Assembly (NCBI GenBank): GCA_050186725.1
Contig: JBFWYG010000004.1
Location: forward strand, 62,001 to 126,000
DNA from: JADJYF01 sp050186725
GTDB taxonomy: Bacteria; Pseudomonadota; Gammaproteobacteria; Ga0077536
DNA: 64,000 nucleotides
Reading direction: 5' to 3'
Position numbers and translations under genes: made by a program. The notes beneath the pieces are model-generated. The model was not told the origin of the DNA. It did not search any database and saw nothing but the letters and a program-made list of their open reading frames with translations. Below are positions 17,302-28,957 of this stretch, piece by piece. Position 1 is the stretch's first letter; every line of letters begins with the position of its first letter.

Positions 17302-17311
17302 CAGATCCCTC

Positions 17312-17959
17312 TCAGTGACGCTCGCGGGCGGCGCCCGCGCTCACGTACTGAGGGTAATAGTAGCCGAAGCACACCGCGCACACCGCGCGCGGGGTGGCGT
17401 CGCCATCGCGACCGCCAGCGGCGGCGCGCAGCGCCGGCCATTCCCAGCGCGTGGCGTAGCGCCGCACGCGGCGGCAGTGCACGCAGGCCGCGGCGCGCGG
17501 CACGCTGGGCAGCATTCCGACCTCGGCACCGCCGCCGGCCACCAGGGTCAGACGCTGGTAGGTCATGGGCACGGCGCCAGTGAGCAGCACGAAGGCGCGC
17601 CGCTCGGCCAGGGGAAAGAGACAGGCCTGCGCCTGCAGCAGCGGTCGCGGCGCCAGCAGTTCGAACTGCAGCCGGGCCGGATAGACCGATTCCCGGGCGG
17701 TGGGCGCCAGCGCCACGGTGGCCTCGAAGCCCGCGCGGCGCGCCTTGGGAAGATAGGCCAGCAGGTTCGCGCCCAGCAGGCTGGCGTCAGGCGCGCCCTG
17801 CCCCTCGCCACCGAGCAGGCGCGCCGCGCGCGGATTGAGGTAGCCGATGGCGCAATCGGGCCACAGGCCGATCACCAGGTGGTGATCCCGCTCGAGCGCA
17901 TCGATCAGAAAGGCCTCGTTCAGCAACGGAACGAAGCTGCGGTCGGCGCGACCCCGCAT
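17312..17959 (-). CDS. PAS-like sensor protein with C-terminal CxxC pairs
   Basis: This 215-residue protein starts at ATG 17959 behind GAGG. The first ~120 residues have the pattern of a PAS fold (DHHLVIGLWPDCAIGYLNPRAARLLG, then strand-rich sequence to MTYQRLTLV). The C-terminus carries two Cys pairs, ACVHCRRVRRY and AVCAVCFGYYYP, about 45 residues apart. A similar C-x2-C ... C-x2-C tail ending near YYP is common at the ends of PAS-containing signalling proteins and is probably a metal site. There is no kinase or cyclase domain. It is divergent from the EAL-domain gene and upstream of the FkbM gene. Confidence 0.6.
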   Translation of the reverse strand: MRGRADRSFVPLLNEAFLIDALERDHHLVIGLWPDCAIGYLNPRAARLLGGEGQGAPDASLLGANLLAYLPKARRAGFEATVALAPTARESVYPARLQFELLAPRPLLQAQACLFPLAERRAFVLLTGAVPMTYQRLTLVAGGGAEVGMLPSVPRAAACVHCRRVRRYATRWEWPALRAAAGGRDGDATPRAVCAVCFGYYYPQYVSAGAARERH

Positions 17960-18183
17960 GTGGACCTCGGTACCCCAATGAACCCGTGAAGACGTACTCG
18001 GTTACGAGCACACCTAAGTGTGCCGTCATCGGCGCGGACCGCGCAATGCCGCGCTTTTCGCCATCGATAGCGTGCAAGAAATGCAAAGCAACAGTGCACG
18101 TTTCGCACCAAGCTGGCACATATTCAAGGCGCATGCGACAGGCGTCGCTATGCACAGCCGATAGCATTCGAATGGGCCTCTGC

Positions 18184-19476
18184 ATGAGCCTGCGCGTCGT
18201 ACCACTCCAGTCCACGGACGCGACGGGGATCCACACCTATTACAGCGGCGGCCGCCTCTGCGCGCGACCGCTGAAGCGCGAGATCTTCAGCGCCTTCCAG
18301 CCGATCTTCAGCATCGCGCACCAGCGCGTGGTGGGCTGCGAGGGCCTGGTGCGCGAGCAAGGACCGAGCGGGCCACGCTATCCCCAGGGCCTGTTCGACA
18401 CCTCGCGAATCGATCATCGGGTACAGATCGATGCGGCCTGCGTCGCCCTGCACGTGGCGAACTTCCACGCGCTGGACGCTGAACACCTGTGGCTGTTCCT
18501 GAACCTCGACCCAGTGGCGCTGTGCCAGTACCCGCTGCTCGAGGACTTCGTCGGCGCGACGCTCCGCCGGCACGGCGTGGCGCCGGGCTCGGTGGTGATC
18601 GAGATCCTCGAACAGCCCATCGAGGACTTCCACGCGGTCGAGCACGCGGTCAATCACTACCGCGCGCTCGGTTGCATGATCGCCATCGACGACTTCGGCG
18701 CCGGGCACTCCAACTTCCAGCGCATCTGGGATCTGCGGCCCGACATGGTGAAGCTCGATCGCGGCATGCTGCTCGCCGCGACGCGCGACAAGCGCATACG
18801 CCGCAGCCTGCCGAGCATCGTCACCCTGCTGCATGAGACCGGTTGCCTGGTGGTGGCGGAAGGCATCGAGACCGAAGACCAGGCGCTGATCGCGATGGAC
18901 GCCAACGTCGACCTGGTGCAGGGCTTCCTGTTCGCGCGCCCGGCGGAGATCACCGCCCCCATGGTGATGCGCGACGTGCAATGGCACAGCCTGCGCGAGC
19001 GCCTGCAGCAGGACGCCCTGTCACAGACCATCGCCGCGCGCCGCCACCTCGGCCCCATCGCCGCGCAGTTCCTCGCCGCCACGCGCAATCTCGCCGCGCC
19101 GAGCGACTTCCTCAGCCGCGCGGCCGGGCTGCTGAACGACCCACGCGTCTGGCGCTGCTTCGTGCTGGACGAGCACGGCACCCAGGTCGGCCGCAACATC
19201 AACAGCACCACCGCGCGTGAGACAGGTGATTCGCGCCTGCGGCCGATGGCGCTCGCCAAGGGCGCCTCCTGGCACCATCGCCCCTACTTCCGCCGCGCGG
19301 TGGAAGCCCAGGGCGAACTCTACATCTCCCATCCCTATCTCTCGGTCAGCGACGCGGCGATGTGCATCACCCTGTCGATCGCGCAGCGCATCGACGGCAA
19401 GCTCTACGTCGCCTGCCTGGATGTCGCGGACGACGACGACGTGCACGGCGAACAGGGCGCGCCCCGGCGACGCTGA
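18184..19476 (+). CDS. EAL-domain cyclic-di-GMP phosphodiesterase with C-terminal Cache-like domain
   Basis: From the ATG at 18184 the protein has 430 residues. Residues ~30-265 form an EAL domain with the catalytic set apparently intact: EGLVR in place of EALLR, LNLDP, EILEQ, IDDFGAGHSN, KLDR and VAEGIETED. It is therefore probably active in hydrolysing c-di-GMP to pGpG. The C-terminal ~140 residues (CFVLDEHGTQVGRN, SWHHRPYFRRAVEAQGELYISHPYLSVSDAAMCITLSIA) are a Cache/PDC-like ligand-sensing fold placed after the EAL domain, an unusual but known order. There is no clear Shine-Dalgarno; in-frame starts at 18172, 18133 and 17986 are possible. It is divergent from the PAS/Cys-pair gene. Confidence 0.85.
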   Translation: MSLRVVPLQSTDATGIHTYYSGGRLCARPLKREIFSAFQPIFSIAHQRVVGCEGLVREQGPSGPRYPQGLFDTSRIDHRVQIDAACVALHVANFHALDAEHLWLFLNLDPVALCQYPLLEDFVGATLRRHGVAPGSVVIEILEQPIEDFHAVEHAVNHYRALGCMIAIDDFGAGHSNFQRIWDLRPDMVKLDRGMLLAATRDKRIRRSLPSIVTLLHETGCLVVAEGIETEDQALIAMDANVDLVQGFLFARPAEITAPMVMRDVQWHSLRERLQQDALSQTIAARRHLGPIAAQFLAATRNLAAPSDFLSRAAGLLNDPRVWRCFVLDEHGTQVGRNINSTTARETGDSRLRPMALAKGASWHHRPYFRRAVEAQGELYISHPYLSVSDAAMCITLSIAQRIDGKLYVACLDVADDDDVHGEQGAPRRR

Positions 19477-19578
19477 GCCGCGCGACGCGCACCCTGCCGC
19501 CGGCGCAAGAAACGGGATGCCGACACGCGCGGTATGCGCCAGACTGCGCGCATCCGCCAGGCAAGGAGATCCCACGCG

Positions 19579-20028
19579 ATGAACACTCGAGTCCGCGCGC
19601 CGCGCTTGCTGCCCTGCATTGCCCTGCTCGGCGGGCTGGTCGCCGCCCAGGCCGAAGAACCCACGCCCGCCCCCGGCCAGTACCAGCTGGCGGTGCAGTT
19701 GCTCATGCCGAACCTCGAAGAGATGCGCGAGATCACCGTGCGCGACGAGCGCTGTCTCTCGGCGGGCGAGGCCAGCGGGCTGTTCCCGGTGATGCGCCAA
19801 CCGGCACTCCACGGCTGCCGCCTGGTAGAGCCGCGGCGCGGCGCGGACGGTATCGACTACGTGCTCCAGTGCCAGAGCGCGCGGGTCGCCACCGGCAGCG
19901 CGCGCGTCACGGTGGAGAGCGATGGCGCGCTGCTCGGCCAGTTGCAGGTGAAGATGGGCGGCAAGAACATGACCTTCAGCCAGCACAGCATCGCGCGCCG
20001 CACCGGCGACTGCACGCCCGCCGGCTGA
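19579..20028 (+). CDS. DUF3617-type secreted protein
   Basis: This 149-residue protein has its start set by AAGGAG at 19562-19567. It has a signal peptide (LLPCIALLGGLVAAQA, cut before EEPTP). The mature part follows the DUF3617 pattern: PGQYQLAVQLLMPN near the start, an RDERCLSAGEA segment with a Cys, a GCRLV..Cys pair in the middle, and a SIARRTGDC ending. Four Cys suggest two disulfides in the periplasm. The function of the family is unknown. It stands alone, 100 bases after the EAL gene on the same strand. Confidence 0.72.
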   Translation: MNTRVRAPRLLPCIALLGGLVAAQAEEPTPAPGQYQLAVQLLMPNLEEMREITVRDERCLSAGEASGLFPVMRQPALHGCRLVEPRRGADGIDYVLQCQSARVATGSARVTVESDGALLGQLQVKMGGKNMTFSQHSIARRTGDCTPAG

Positions 20029-20266
20029 CGCCCCACCCCCGGCGGCGCGCCGGCGACGTGCGCCGCGCCTCAGTACAGTGCGGCGTTCGCGGGCCGCTAA
20101 GCAGCTTCGTGAACGCGGGACGTACCGCGCCGGCCTCGGGACTCGCAGCGCGCGGGGCTCCCAGGTGAGCGCGGGCCGTGGCATGTCAATTGCACCTCGT
20201 CCTGCGTAGCCACGCCGGCCTCGACGCCGGCGCGCGTCGCATGCGAATTCGACAAGGCGGGTGTGA

Positions 20267-21733
20267 GTGGTGGCGAAGATCCCTGCAGGCGTGGGCCCCC
20301 GTTATCCCCAGGTGGTGGTGCTGGTCGGCGCGACCGGCGATCTGGCCAAGCGCAAACTGCTGCCCGGCCTGGTGCACCTGGTCCGCTCGGGCTTCATTCC
20401 GGGCTGCCGCATCATCGGCGTGTCGCTGGACGACATGGACGCGGACGGTTTCCGCAACCTCGCCCGCCAGGCGGTCGCCGAGTTCGGCAACCGCAAGCTC
20501 GCCGACGGCGACTGGGCGGCCTTCGCCACCTGCCTGGACTACGTGCCGCTGTCGGCCGGCCCGGCCGCGATCCGCGCCGCGGTGGACGAGGCCGAAGCGA
20601 GCTTCGTCGGCGAGTGTCGCCGCCTGCATTACCTGAGCGTACCGCCGAGCGCCGCGCTGCCGGCCATCCACACGCTCGGCGACGCCGGCCTGGTGGAACG
20701 TTCACGGGTGGTGATGGAGAAGCCCTTCGGCACCGATCTCGACTCCGCCGTGACGTTGAACCAGCGTCTGCACGAGGTGTTCGCCGAGGAGCAGATCTTT
20801 CGCATCGATCATTTCCTCGGCAAGGAACCGGCGCAGAACATCCTCGCCTTCCGCTTCGCCAACGGCCTGTTCGAGCCCATCTGGAATCGCAACTTCATCG
20901 ACCACGTGCAGATCGACGTGCCCGAGACGCTCGGCCTCGGCAAGCGCGCCGCCTTCTACGAGCAGACCGGCGCGTTCCGCGACATGGTCGTCACGCATCT
21001 CTTCCAGATCCTGGGCTTCATGGCCATGGAGCCGCCGACCGCGCTGGAACCCGCGCCCATCGGCGAGGAGAAGAACAAGGTGTTCCGCAGCATGCTGCCG
21101 GTCAAGCCGAGCGACGTGGTGCGCGGCCAGTACGCCGGTTACCGTGCCGAGGAAGGCGTGGATCCGGAGTCGGACACCGACACCTTCATCGCGATGAAGT
21201 GCTACATCGACAACTGGCGCTGGGCCGGCGTGCCGTTCTACCTGCGCACCGGCAAGCGCATGGCCGAGGGCCAGCGCATCATTTCCATCGCGTTCCGCGA
21301 AGCGCCGAAGAGCATGTTTCCACCCGGCTCCGGCGTCGGCGCGCGCGGCCCCGATCACCTGACCTTCGATCTCGCCGATGCGAGCAAGATGTCGCTGTCC
21401 TTCTACGGCAAGCGCCCGGGCCCCGGCTTCAGGCTCGACAAGCTGAGCCTGCAGTTCGCGATGGACGACACCGCCTACGTCGGCGACGTGCTCGAAGCCT
21501 ACGAGCGCCTGATCCTGGACGCGATGCGCGGCGACCACACGCTGTTCACCACCGCCGATGGCATCGAGCGCCTGTGGGAAGTCTCCACCCCGCTGCTCGA
21601 AGCCCCGCCGCCGGTGCGCATGTACGCGCCCGGTTCCTGGGGACCGAACGCAATCCACCAGATGATCGCGCCCCATGCCTGGCGGCTGCCCTTTGAACGG
21701 GCCTGGCGCGATCCCGGCGCGGCGGGCACGTGA
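20267..21733 (+). CDS. zwf: Glucose-6-phosphate 1-dehydrogenase
   Basis: This 488-residue enzyme oxidises glucose-6-phosphate to 6-phosphogluconolactone with NAD(P)+. The nucleotide-binding motif GATGDLAKRKLLPGL is at residues ~20-34 and the active-site signature RIDHFLGKEPAQN near residue 180. VPFYLRTGKRM follows near residue 325. The start is GTG at 20267 (a second GTG follows immediately). It begins the sugar-catabolic block; pgl follows on the other strand, and edd/eda are next, so carbon probably goes through the Entner-Doudoroff route. Confidence 0.96.
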   Translation: MVAKIPAGVGPRYPQVVVLVGATGDLAKRKLLPGLVHLVRSGFIPGCRIIGVSLDDMDADGFRNLARQAVAEFGNRKLADGDWAAFATCLDYVPLSAGPAAIRAAVDEAEASFVGECRRLHYLSVPPSAALPAIHTLGDAGLVERSRVVMEKPFGTDLDSAVTLNQRLHEVFAEEQIFRIDHFLGKEPAQNILAFRFANGLFEPIWNRNFIDHVQIDVPETLGLGKRAAFYEQTGAFRDMVVTHLFQILGFMAMEPPTALEPAPIGEEKNKVFRSMLPVKPSDVVRGQYAGYRAEEGVDPESDTDTFIAMKCYIDNWRWAGVPFYLRTGKRMAEGQRIISIAFREAPKSMFPPGSGVGARGPDHLTFDLADASKMSLSFYGKRPGPGFRLDKLSLQFAMDDTAYVGDVLEAYERLILDAMRGDHTLFTTADGIERLWEVSTPLLEAPPPVRMYAPGSWGPNAIHQMIAPHAWRLPFERAWRDPGAAGT

Positions 21734-21749
21734 ATGGGTCGCGGTCTGC

Positions 21750-22457
21750 TCAGGGCGCCCAGTAGACCGCCGGCGTCACGCGCGCGTGGCGCAGCACGGC
21801 GCCGAGCGGCACGTCCAGAGCACCTTGTCGCACCTGCTGGTACAGCGACCACTTGCTTTCGCCTTCGATGTGCAGCGCGAGGCGCCGCGTATCGAGCAGC
21901 GCCGCGAGATTCAGGCTGATGCGCTCTGCGGGCGCGACCGGCGCGGTCATGGCCACACAAGCCGGCAGGCTCGCAGGATCGAGCGCCGCGGCCAGCCCCG
22001 GCGCGCGGGGAAAGAGTGATGCCGTGTGGCCGTCGTCGCCCATGCCGAGCAACACGAGATCAAACGGTCGTGGCATGCGCGCCAGCGCCTGCCACGCGCG
22101 GGTCAGCCCCTGTTCCGGGCGGGCGGCCTCGTTCTTCAGCGGCACGAACTGCGCGCGCGCCGCGTGGCCGGTGAGCAAGGTGGCGCGCACCAGCGCGGCG
22201 TTGCTGCCCGCCTCGTGTTCGTCGACCCAGCGTTCGTCGGCAAGCGTCACGAACACCCGCGCCCACTCGAGCGGCGTGGCCGCGAGGGCAGCGAACAGCC
22301 GCGCGGGCGTGCGCCCTCCCGACACCACCAGGCTCGCCGCGCCGCGCGCGCCGATCGCGGATGCGAGCGCGCCGACGATCTCGGTCGCCAGCGCCGCGGC
22401 CAGCGCGTCGGCCGAGGCAAAGCGATGTTCTTCCCAGGTCAACATGGTCCGCATCAT
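21750..22457 (-). CDS. pgl: 6-phosphogluconolactonase
   Basis: This 235-residue protein of the NagB/Pgl fold hydrolyses 6-phosphogluconolactone. Family motifs are SLVVSGGRTPARLFAAL near residue 42, TLADERWVDEHEAGSN near residue 70 and LVLLGMGDDGHTASLFPRAP near residue 132. It converges on zwf, with 16 bases between stop codons, and is divergent from edd across about 60 bases. It thus lies inverted between the two genes whose products act before and after it. Start codons at residues 1, 2 and 5 are all possible. Confidence 0.93.
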   Translation of the reverse strand: MMRTMLTWEEHRFASADALAAALATEIVGALASAIGARGAASLVVSGGRTPARLFAALAATPLEWARVFVTLADERWVDEHEAGSNAALVRATLLTGHAARAQFVPLKNEAARPEQGLTRAWQALARMPRPFDLVLLGMGDDGHTASLFPRAPGLAAALDPASLPACVAMTAPVAPAERISLNLAALLDTRRLALHIEGESKWSLYQQVRQGALDVPLGAVLRHARVTPAVYWAP

Positions 22458-22516
22458 ACGCGAGGCTCGACGCCAATGAGTTCCATCCTCCTCCCACCGC
22501 CGGCGGCGCGCGCGCG

Positions 22517-24343
22517 ATGAGCGGCGCGGTCCTCAATCCTCGCGTCGCCGAGGTCACCGCGCGCATCGTCGCGCGCAGCGAGGCCAGCCGCGGCGACTAC
22601 CTGGAACGCATGCGCGGCGCGCGCGGCGCGGGTCCGCAGCGCGCGCGCCTGGCCTGCGCCAATCTCGCCCACGGCTTCGCCGCGGCCGACGCGCCCGACA
22701 AGCCGCAGTTGAAGACCGGCGGCTGGCCGAACATCGCGATCGTGTCGGCCTACAACGACATGCTCTCGGCCCATCGTCCGCTGGAGCGCTATCCCGCGAT
22801 CCTGAAACAGGCGGCGCGCGAGGCCGGCGCGGTCGCGCAGTTCGCCGGCGGTGTGCCCGCCATGTGTGACGGCGTGACCCAGGGACGCGCCGGCATGGAA
22901 CTCTCGCTCTTCAGCCGCGACGTGATCGCGATGGCGACCGCCGTCGCGCTGTCCCACGACATGTTCGACGCCGCGCTGTGCCTGGGCGTGTGCGACAAGA
23001 TAGTGCCGGGACTCTTCATCGGCGCGCTGTCCTTCGGCCATCTGCCAGTGGCGTTCGTACCGGCCGGTCCCATGCCCTCCGGGCTGCCGAACAAGGAGAA
23101 GGCGCGCATCCGCCAGCTCTTCGCGCAGGGCAAGGTCGGGCGCGACGCGCTGCTCGAATCCGAATCGCAGAGCTATCACACCGAGGGCACCTGCACCTTC
23201 TACGGCACCGCCAACAGCAACCAGATGCTGATGGAGGTGATGGGTCTGCACCTCGCGGGCAGCGCCTTCGTGCCGCCCAACACGCCGCTGCGCGACGCGC
23301 TGACCGCGGCCGCCGCGCGGCGCATCGCGGCGCTGACCGCTCTCGGCGACGACTATGTCCCCATGGCCGAGATTATCGACGAACGCGCCATCGTCAACGC
23401 CATCGTCGGCCTGCTCGCCACCGGCGGCTCGACCAATCACACCATTCACCTGGTCGCCATGGCGCGCGCCGCGGGCGTGCTGATCAACTGGGACGACATG
23501 AGTGAACTGTCCGAGGTGACGCCGCTCCTGACGCGCGTCTATCCGAACGGCAGCGCCGACGTGAACCACTTCCATGCCGCCGGCGGCATGGGCTTCCTGG
23601 TGCGCGAGCTGCTCGCGGGCGGCCTGCTGCACGGCGACGTGCGGACCGTGATGGGCGCTGGCCTCGCGCACTATGCGACCGAGCCGTTCCTGACCGACGC
23701 CGGCCTCACCTGGCGCGCGGCGCCTGGCACGAGCGGCGACGCCGACGTGCTGCGTCCGCTCGCCGATCCCTTCAGCGCGGACGGCGGCCTCAAGCTCCTC
23801 TCCGGCAATCTCGGCCGCGCGGTGATCAAGACCTCGGCGGTCAAGCCCGAGCATCGCGTGGTCACCGCGCCGGCGCTGGTGTTCGACGACCAGGCCGAGG
23901 TGGTCGCGGCGTTCAAGGCCGGCAAGCTCGCGCGCGATTTCGTCGCGGTGGTGCGCTACCAGGGACCACGCGCCAACGGCATGCCCGAGCTGCACCAGCT
24001 GACGCCGTCGCTCACCACGCTGCAGGACCAGGGCTACCGCGTGGCGCTGGTGACCGACGGCCGCATGTCAGGCGCCTCGGGCGCGGTGCCGGCCGCCATC
24101 CACGTTACGCCGGAATGCCTGAACGGCGGACCGCTGCGCCACGTGCGGGACGGCGACATCATTCACATCGACAGCCTGCGCGGCGTGCTGGAAGCGCAGG
24201 TGCCCGCAGCCGAGTGGCAGGCGCGTGTCACGACGCAGCCCGATCTCTCGGGCAACATGACAGGCATGGGCCGCGAGCTGTTCGCGGGCTTTCGCGCCGC
24301 CGCCCTCGACGCCGAGGCCGGCGCCAGCAGCTTCGGGAGCTGA
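22517..24343 (+). CDS. edd: Phosphogluconate dehydratase
   Basis: This 608-residue enzyme converts 6-phosphogluconate to 2-keto-3-deoxy-6-phosphogluconate. The start at ATG 22517 gives the family-normal length. The frame is open upstream, but that part overlaps pgl antisense. IlvD/Edd features are AIVSAYNDMLSAH near residue 77, GGVPAMCDGVTQGRAGMELS, GVCDKIVPGL, the Fe-S Cys in EGTCTFYGTANSNQM, and VTDGRMSGASGAVPAAIHV near the C-terminus. The stop is one base before the eda start, so the two are coupled. Confidence 0.97.
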   Translation: MSGAVLNPRVAEVTARIVARSEASRGDYLERMRGARGAGPQRARLACANLAHGFAAADAPDKPQLKTGGWPNIAIVSAYNDMLSAHRPLERYPAILKQAAREAGAVAQFAGGVPAMCDGVTQGRAGMELSLFSRDVIAMATAVALSHDMFDAALCLGVCDKIVPGLFIGALSFGHLPVAFVPAGPMPSGLPNKEKARIRQLFAQGKVGRDALLESESQSYHTEGTCTFYGTANSNQMLMEVMGLHLAGSAFVPPNTPLRDALTAAAARRIAALTALGDDYVPMAEIIDERAIVNAIVGLLATGGSTNHTIHLVAMARAAGVLINWDDMSELSEVTPLLTRVYPNGSADVNHFHAAGGMGFLVRELLAGGLLHGDVRTVMGAGLAHYATEPFLTDAGLTWRAAPGTSGDADVLRPLADPFSADGGLKLLSGNLGRAVIKTSAVKPEHRVVTAPALVFDDQAEVVAAFKAGKLARDFVAVVRYQGPRANGMPELHQLTPSLTTLQDQGYRVALVTDGRMSGASGAVPAAIHVTPECLNGGPLRHVRDGDIIHIDSLRGVLEAQVPAAEWQARVTTQPDLSGNMTGMGRELFAGFRAAALDAEAGASSFGS

Positions 24344-24344
24344 C

Positions 24345-24787
24345 ATGGACATACGCGACATCTTCGCCCTCGCGCCGGTGATCCCGGTGCTGATCATCGA
24401 ACGCCTGGCCGACGCCGTGCCGCTCGCCCGCGCGCTCTGCGCGGGCGGCCTGCCGGTGCTGGAGGTGACGATGCGCACGCCGGTCGCGCTGGACGCGATC
24501 AGCGCGATGCGCGACGCGGTGCCCGAGGCGGTCGTCGGCGTCGGAACCCTCACCCGCCCCGCCGACTTCACCGCGGCGGAGGCCGCCGGCGCGCAGTTCG
24601 GCGTGTCGCCGGGCCTCACCACCGAACTCGCGGCCGCGGCGCATCACGCCGCCTTCCCGCTGCTGCCCGGGGTCATGACGCCGAGCGAAGTGATCGCCGC
24701 GCGCCTTGCCGGCTTTTCCGCGCTCAAACTGTTCCCGGCGAGCCAGGCTGGCGGTCTCGGCATGTTGAAGGCCCTGGCCTCGCCCTT
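24345..24787 (+). CDS. eda: KDPG aldolase Eda, 3' end lost in assembly gap
   Basis: The first 147 residues are present, out of about 205 for the family. The enzyme cleaves 2-keto-3-deoxy-6-phosphogluconate to pyruvate and glyceraldehyde-3-phosphate through a Schiff base. The catalytic Glu in PVLEVTMRTP and the Schiff-base Lys in FSALKLFPAS are both visible, as are GVGTLTRPADF and GVSPGLTTEL. The gene runs into the 100-N gap, which hides the last ~55-60 residues. It starts one base after the edd stop. Confidence 0.93.
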
Positions 24788-24887
24788 NNNNNNNNNNNNN
24801 NNNNNNNNNNNNNNNNNNNNNNNNNNNNNNNNNNNNNNNNNNNNNNNNNNNNNNNNNNNNNNNNNNNNNNNNNNNNNNNNNNNNNNN
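24788..24887. other. Assembly gap (100 N)
   Basis: Exactly 100 N. The gap hides the C-terminal end of eda (about 55-60 codons) and the C-terminal end of glgP (about 50 codons) on the opposite strand, so the true missing sequence is probably at least 300 bases. Confidence 0.99.
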
Positions 24888-27229
<2,342 letters not shown>

Positions 27230-27477
27230 GGCCTCTCCTGGCGAGGCCGCGCGAAGGCGCGGCGGGACTGGAAAGACGCTCAGCAAGATCCGTGCTGAAA
27301 AAATGCCCCGCACGACGCGGTGTCACCGCGTCGTTTCGCACCAGCGTGGCGCTGATGCGCGTGCGCCGCACGGCGTTTGTGCGCACGCGGGACGCGGACC
27401 CGATTGCAATCCGCGCCGCGCGCCCCCATGTGACTCCCGCAAGCGCCGGTCCTCACCGGCGCGAGGAGACACGCCGC

Positions 27478-28098
27478 ATGTCCAGACCCTGGCCTCTACT
27501 CTTGCTGCTGTTCCTGTCTCTAAGCCTGAGCGGCTGCGGCTACAACTCGCTGCAGAGCGCCGACGAGCAGGTCAAGGCCGCGTGGTCCGAGGTGCTGAAC
27601 CAGTATCAGCGCCGCGCCGACCTGATCCCCAACCTGGTGAAGACGGTCAAGGCCTTCGCCGCGCAGGAAAAGGAGGTGCTGCTCGGCGTGACCGAGGCGC
27701 GCGCGCGGGTCGGCGCGATCCAGGCGACCCCGGAGTTGGTGGACAAGCCCGAGAGCTTCGCCCGCTTCCAGGCCGCGCAGGGCGAACTGTCCGGCGCGCT
27801 GTCGCGCCTCTTGGTGGTGGCGGAGAACTATCCCGAGCTCAAGTCCGACGCCAATTTCCGCGACCTGCAGGCGCAGCTGGAAGGCACGGAGAACCGCATC
27901 GCGGTCGCGCGCAACCGCTACATCAAGGCGGTAGAGTCCTACAACGTCACGGTGCGCTCGTTCCCGACCAATCTCTTGGCGATGGCCTTCGGCTTTCCGG
28001 TCAAGGCCAACTTCACCGTGGACAATGCTGCCGAGATCTCCAAGGCGCCGAGCGTCGATTTCGACGCCGCGCCCGCCGCGCAGGACGGCGCGCGCTGA
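27478..28098 (+). CDS. LemA-family membrane-anchored protein
   Basis: This 206-residue protein starts at ATG 27478 behind GAGGAGA. The N-terminus is a lipoprotein-like or anchor segment (LLLLLFLSLSLSGCGYNSLQ, Cys about residue 20). The rest is the helical LemA domain, including AAWSEVLNQYQRRADLIPNLVKTVKAFA, ENYPELKSDANFRDLQAQLEGTENRIAVARNRYI and NTLLA-like helices. LemA proteins often occur with TPM-domain proteins, as here, and the biochemical role is not established. The next gene begins 5 bases after its stop. Confidence 0.92.
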   Translation: MSRPWPLLLLLFLSLSLSGCGYNSLQSADEQVKAAWSEVLNQYQRRADLIPNLVKTVKAFAAQEKEVLLGVTEARARVGAIQATPELVDKPESFARFQAAQGELSGALSRLLVVAENYPELKSDANFRDLQAQLEGTENRIAVARNRYIKAVESYNVTVRSFPTNLLAMAFGFPVKANFTVDNAAEISKAPSVDFDAAPAAQDGAR

Positions 28099-28102
28099 GG
28101 CC

Positions 28103-28957
28103 GTGATCGCGCTCCGCCTGCTGCCGCGCGCATTGCTCCTGGCCTGCGCGCTGCTGTGGAGCGCCGCCGCCTGGAGCGAGGTCGCCGTGCCGCCGCTCCA
28201 TGCGCGCGTGACCGATGTGACCGGCACGCTCGGCGCCAGCGAACAGGCGACGCTCGAGCAGCGCCTCGCGGATTTCGAACGGCAGAAGGGTGCGCAGCTC
28301 GCGGTGCTGATGGTAGCGAGCACCGCCCCCGAGACCATCGAGCAATATGGTCTGCGGGTCGCCGAGGCCTGGCGCATCGGTCGGGCCAAGGTCGACGACG
28401 GCGCTCTTCTGCTCATCGCCAAGGACGACAGAGCGCTGCGCATCGAAGTGGGCTACGGCCTCGAAGGCGTGCTCACCGACGCGACCGCCAAGCGCATCAT
28501 CAGTGAGTCCATCGTGCCGCGCTTTCGCCAGGGCGAGTTCTACGCCGGCATCAGCGACGGACTGTCGCGCATGATGACGGTCGTCGCGGGTGAAGCCCTG
28601 CCGCCGCCAACGGCGGAACGCGACGATGGCGCGGACGTCAGCCAGCACTTCGCGCTGCTGTTCATGCTGACCCTCATCGCGGGCGGGCTGCTGCGCGCGC
28701 TGTTCGGCCGGCTGCCGGGCGCCACGCTCACCGGCGGCCTGGTGGCGCTGGTCGCCTGGTTCCTGATCGGCGCCTTGAGCGTGGCGGCGCTGGCCGGGCT
28801 CGTGGCGCTGGTCTTCACGCTCGCGGGCGGCGCGCGCCTGATCGGTGGCCCGGGGATCGGCGGCTTCGGCGGAGGCGGTGGCTTCGGTGGACGGGGCGGC
28901 GGCTTCTCCGGCGGCGGCGGGAGCTTCGGCGGCGGCGGCGCGTCGGGGCGCTGGTGA
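28103..28957 (+). CDS. TPM-domain membrane protein with Gly-rich tail
   Basis: This 284-residue protein starts with GTG 28103, 5 bases after the LemA gene. It has a signal peptide (LLPRALLLACALLWSAAAWS) and a TPM domain at residues ~30-165 (VTDVTGTLGASEQATLEQRLADFERQKGAQLAVL, GYGLEGVLTDATAKRIISESIVPRF). Two to three hydrophobic segments follow (residues ~180-250), then a Gly/Phe/Ser-rich tail of about 40 residues ending GRW. This is the YgcG layout. TPM domains have been linked to phosphatase or photosystem repair activity in other organisms; no function is proven for this group. Part of a three-gene cluster. Confidence 0.9.
   Translation: MIALRLLPRALLLACALLWSAAAWSEVAVPPLHARVTDVTGTLGASEQATLEQRLADFERQKGAQLAVLMVASTAPETIEQYGLRVAEAWRIGRAKVDDGALLLIAKDDRALRIEVGYGLEGVLTDATAKRIISESIVPRFRQGEFYAGISDGLSRMMTVVAGEALPPPTAERDDGADVSQHFALLFMLTLIAGGLLRALFGRLPGATLTGGLVALVAWFLIGALSVAALAGLVALVFTLAGGARLIGGPGIGGFGGGGGFGGRGGGFSGGGGSFGGGGASGRW

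Noticed and set aside
17986..18183. Longer N-terminus of the EAL protein starting at 17986
   Set aside because: The extra 66 residues have no domain resemblance and would occupy the divergent promoter region shared with the PAS/Cys-pair gene.
28855..28954. Tandem Gly-rich coding repeats as a possible repeat element
   Set aside because: They are in frame, encode the Gly/Phe/Ser-rich tail usual in YgcG-type TPM proteins, and do not recur elsewhere.
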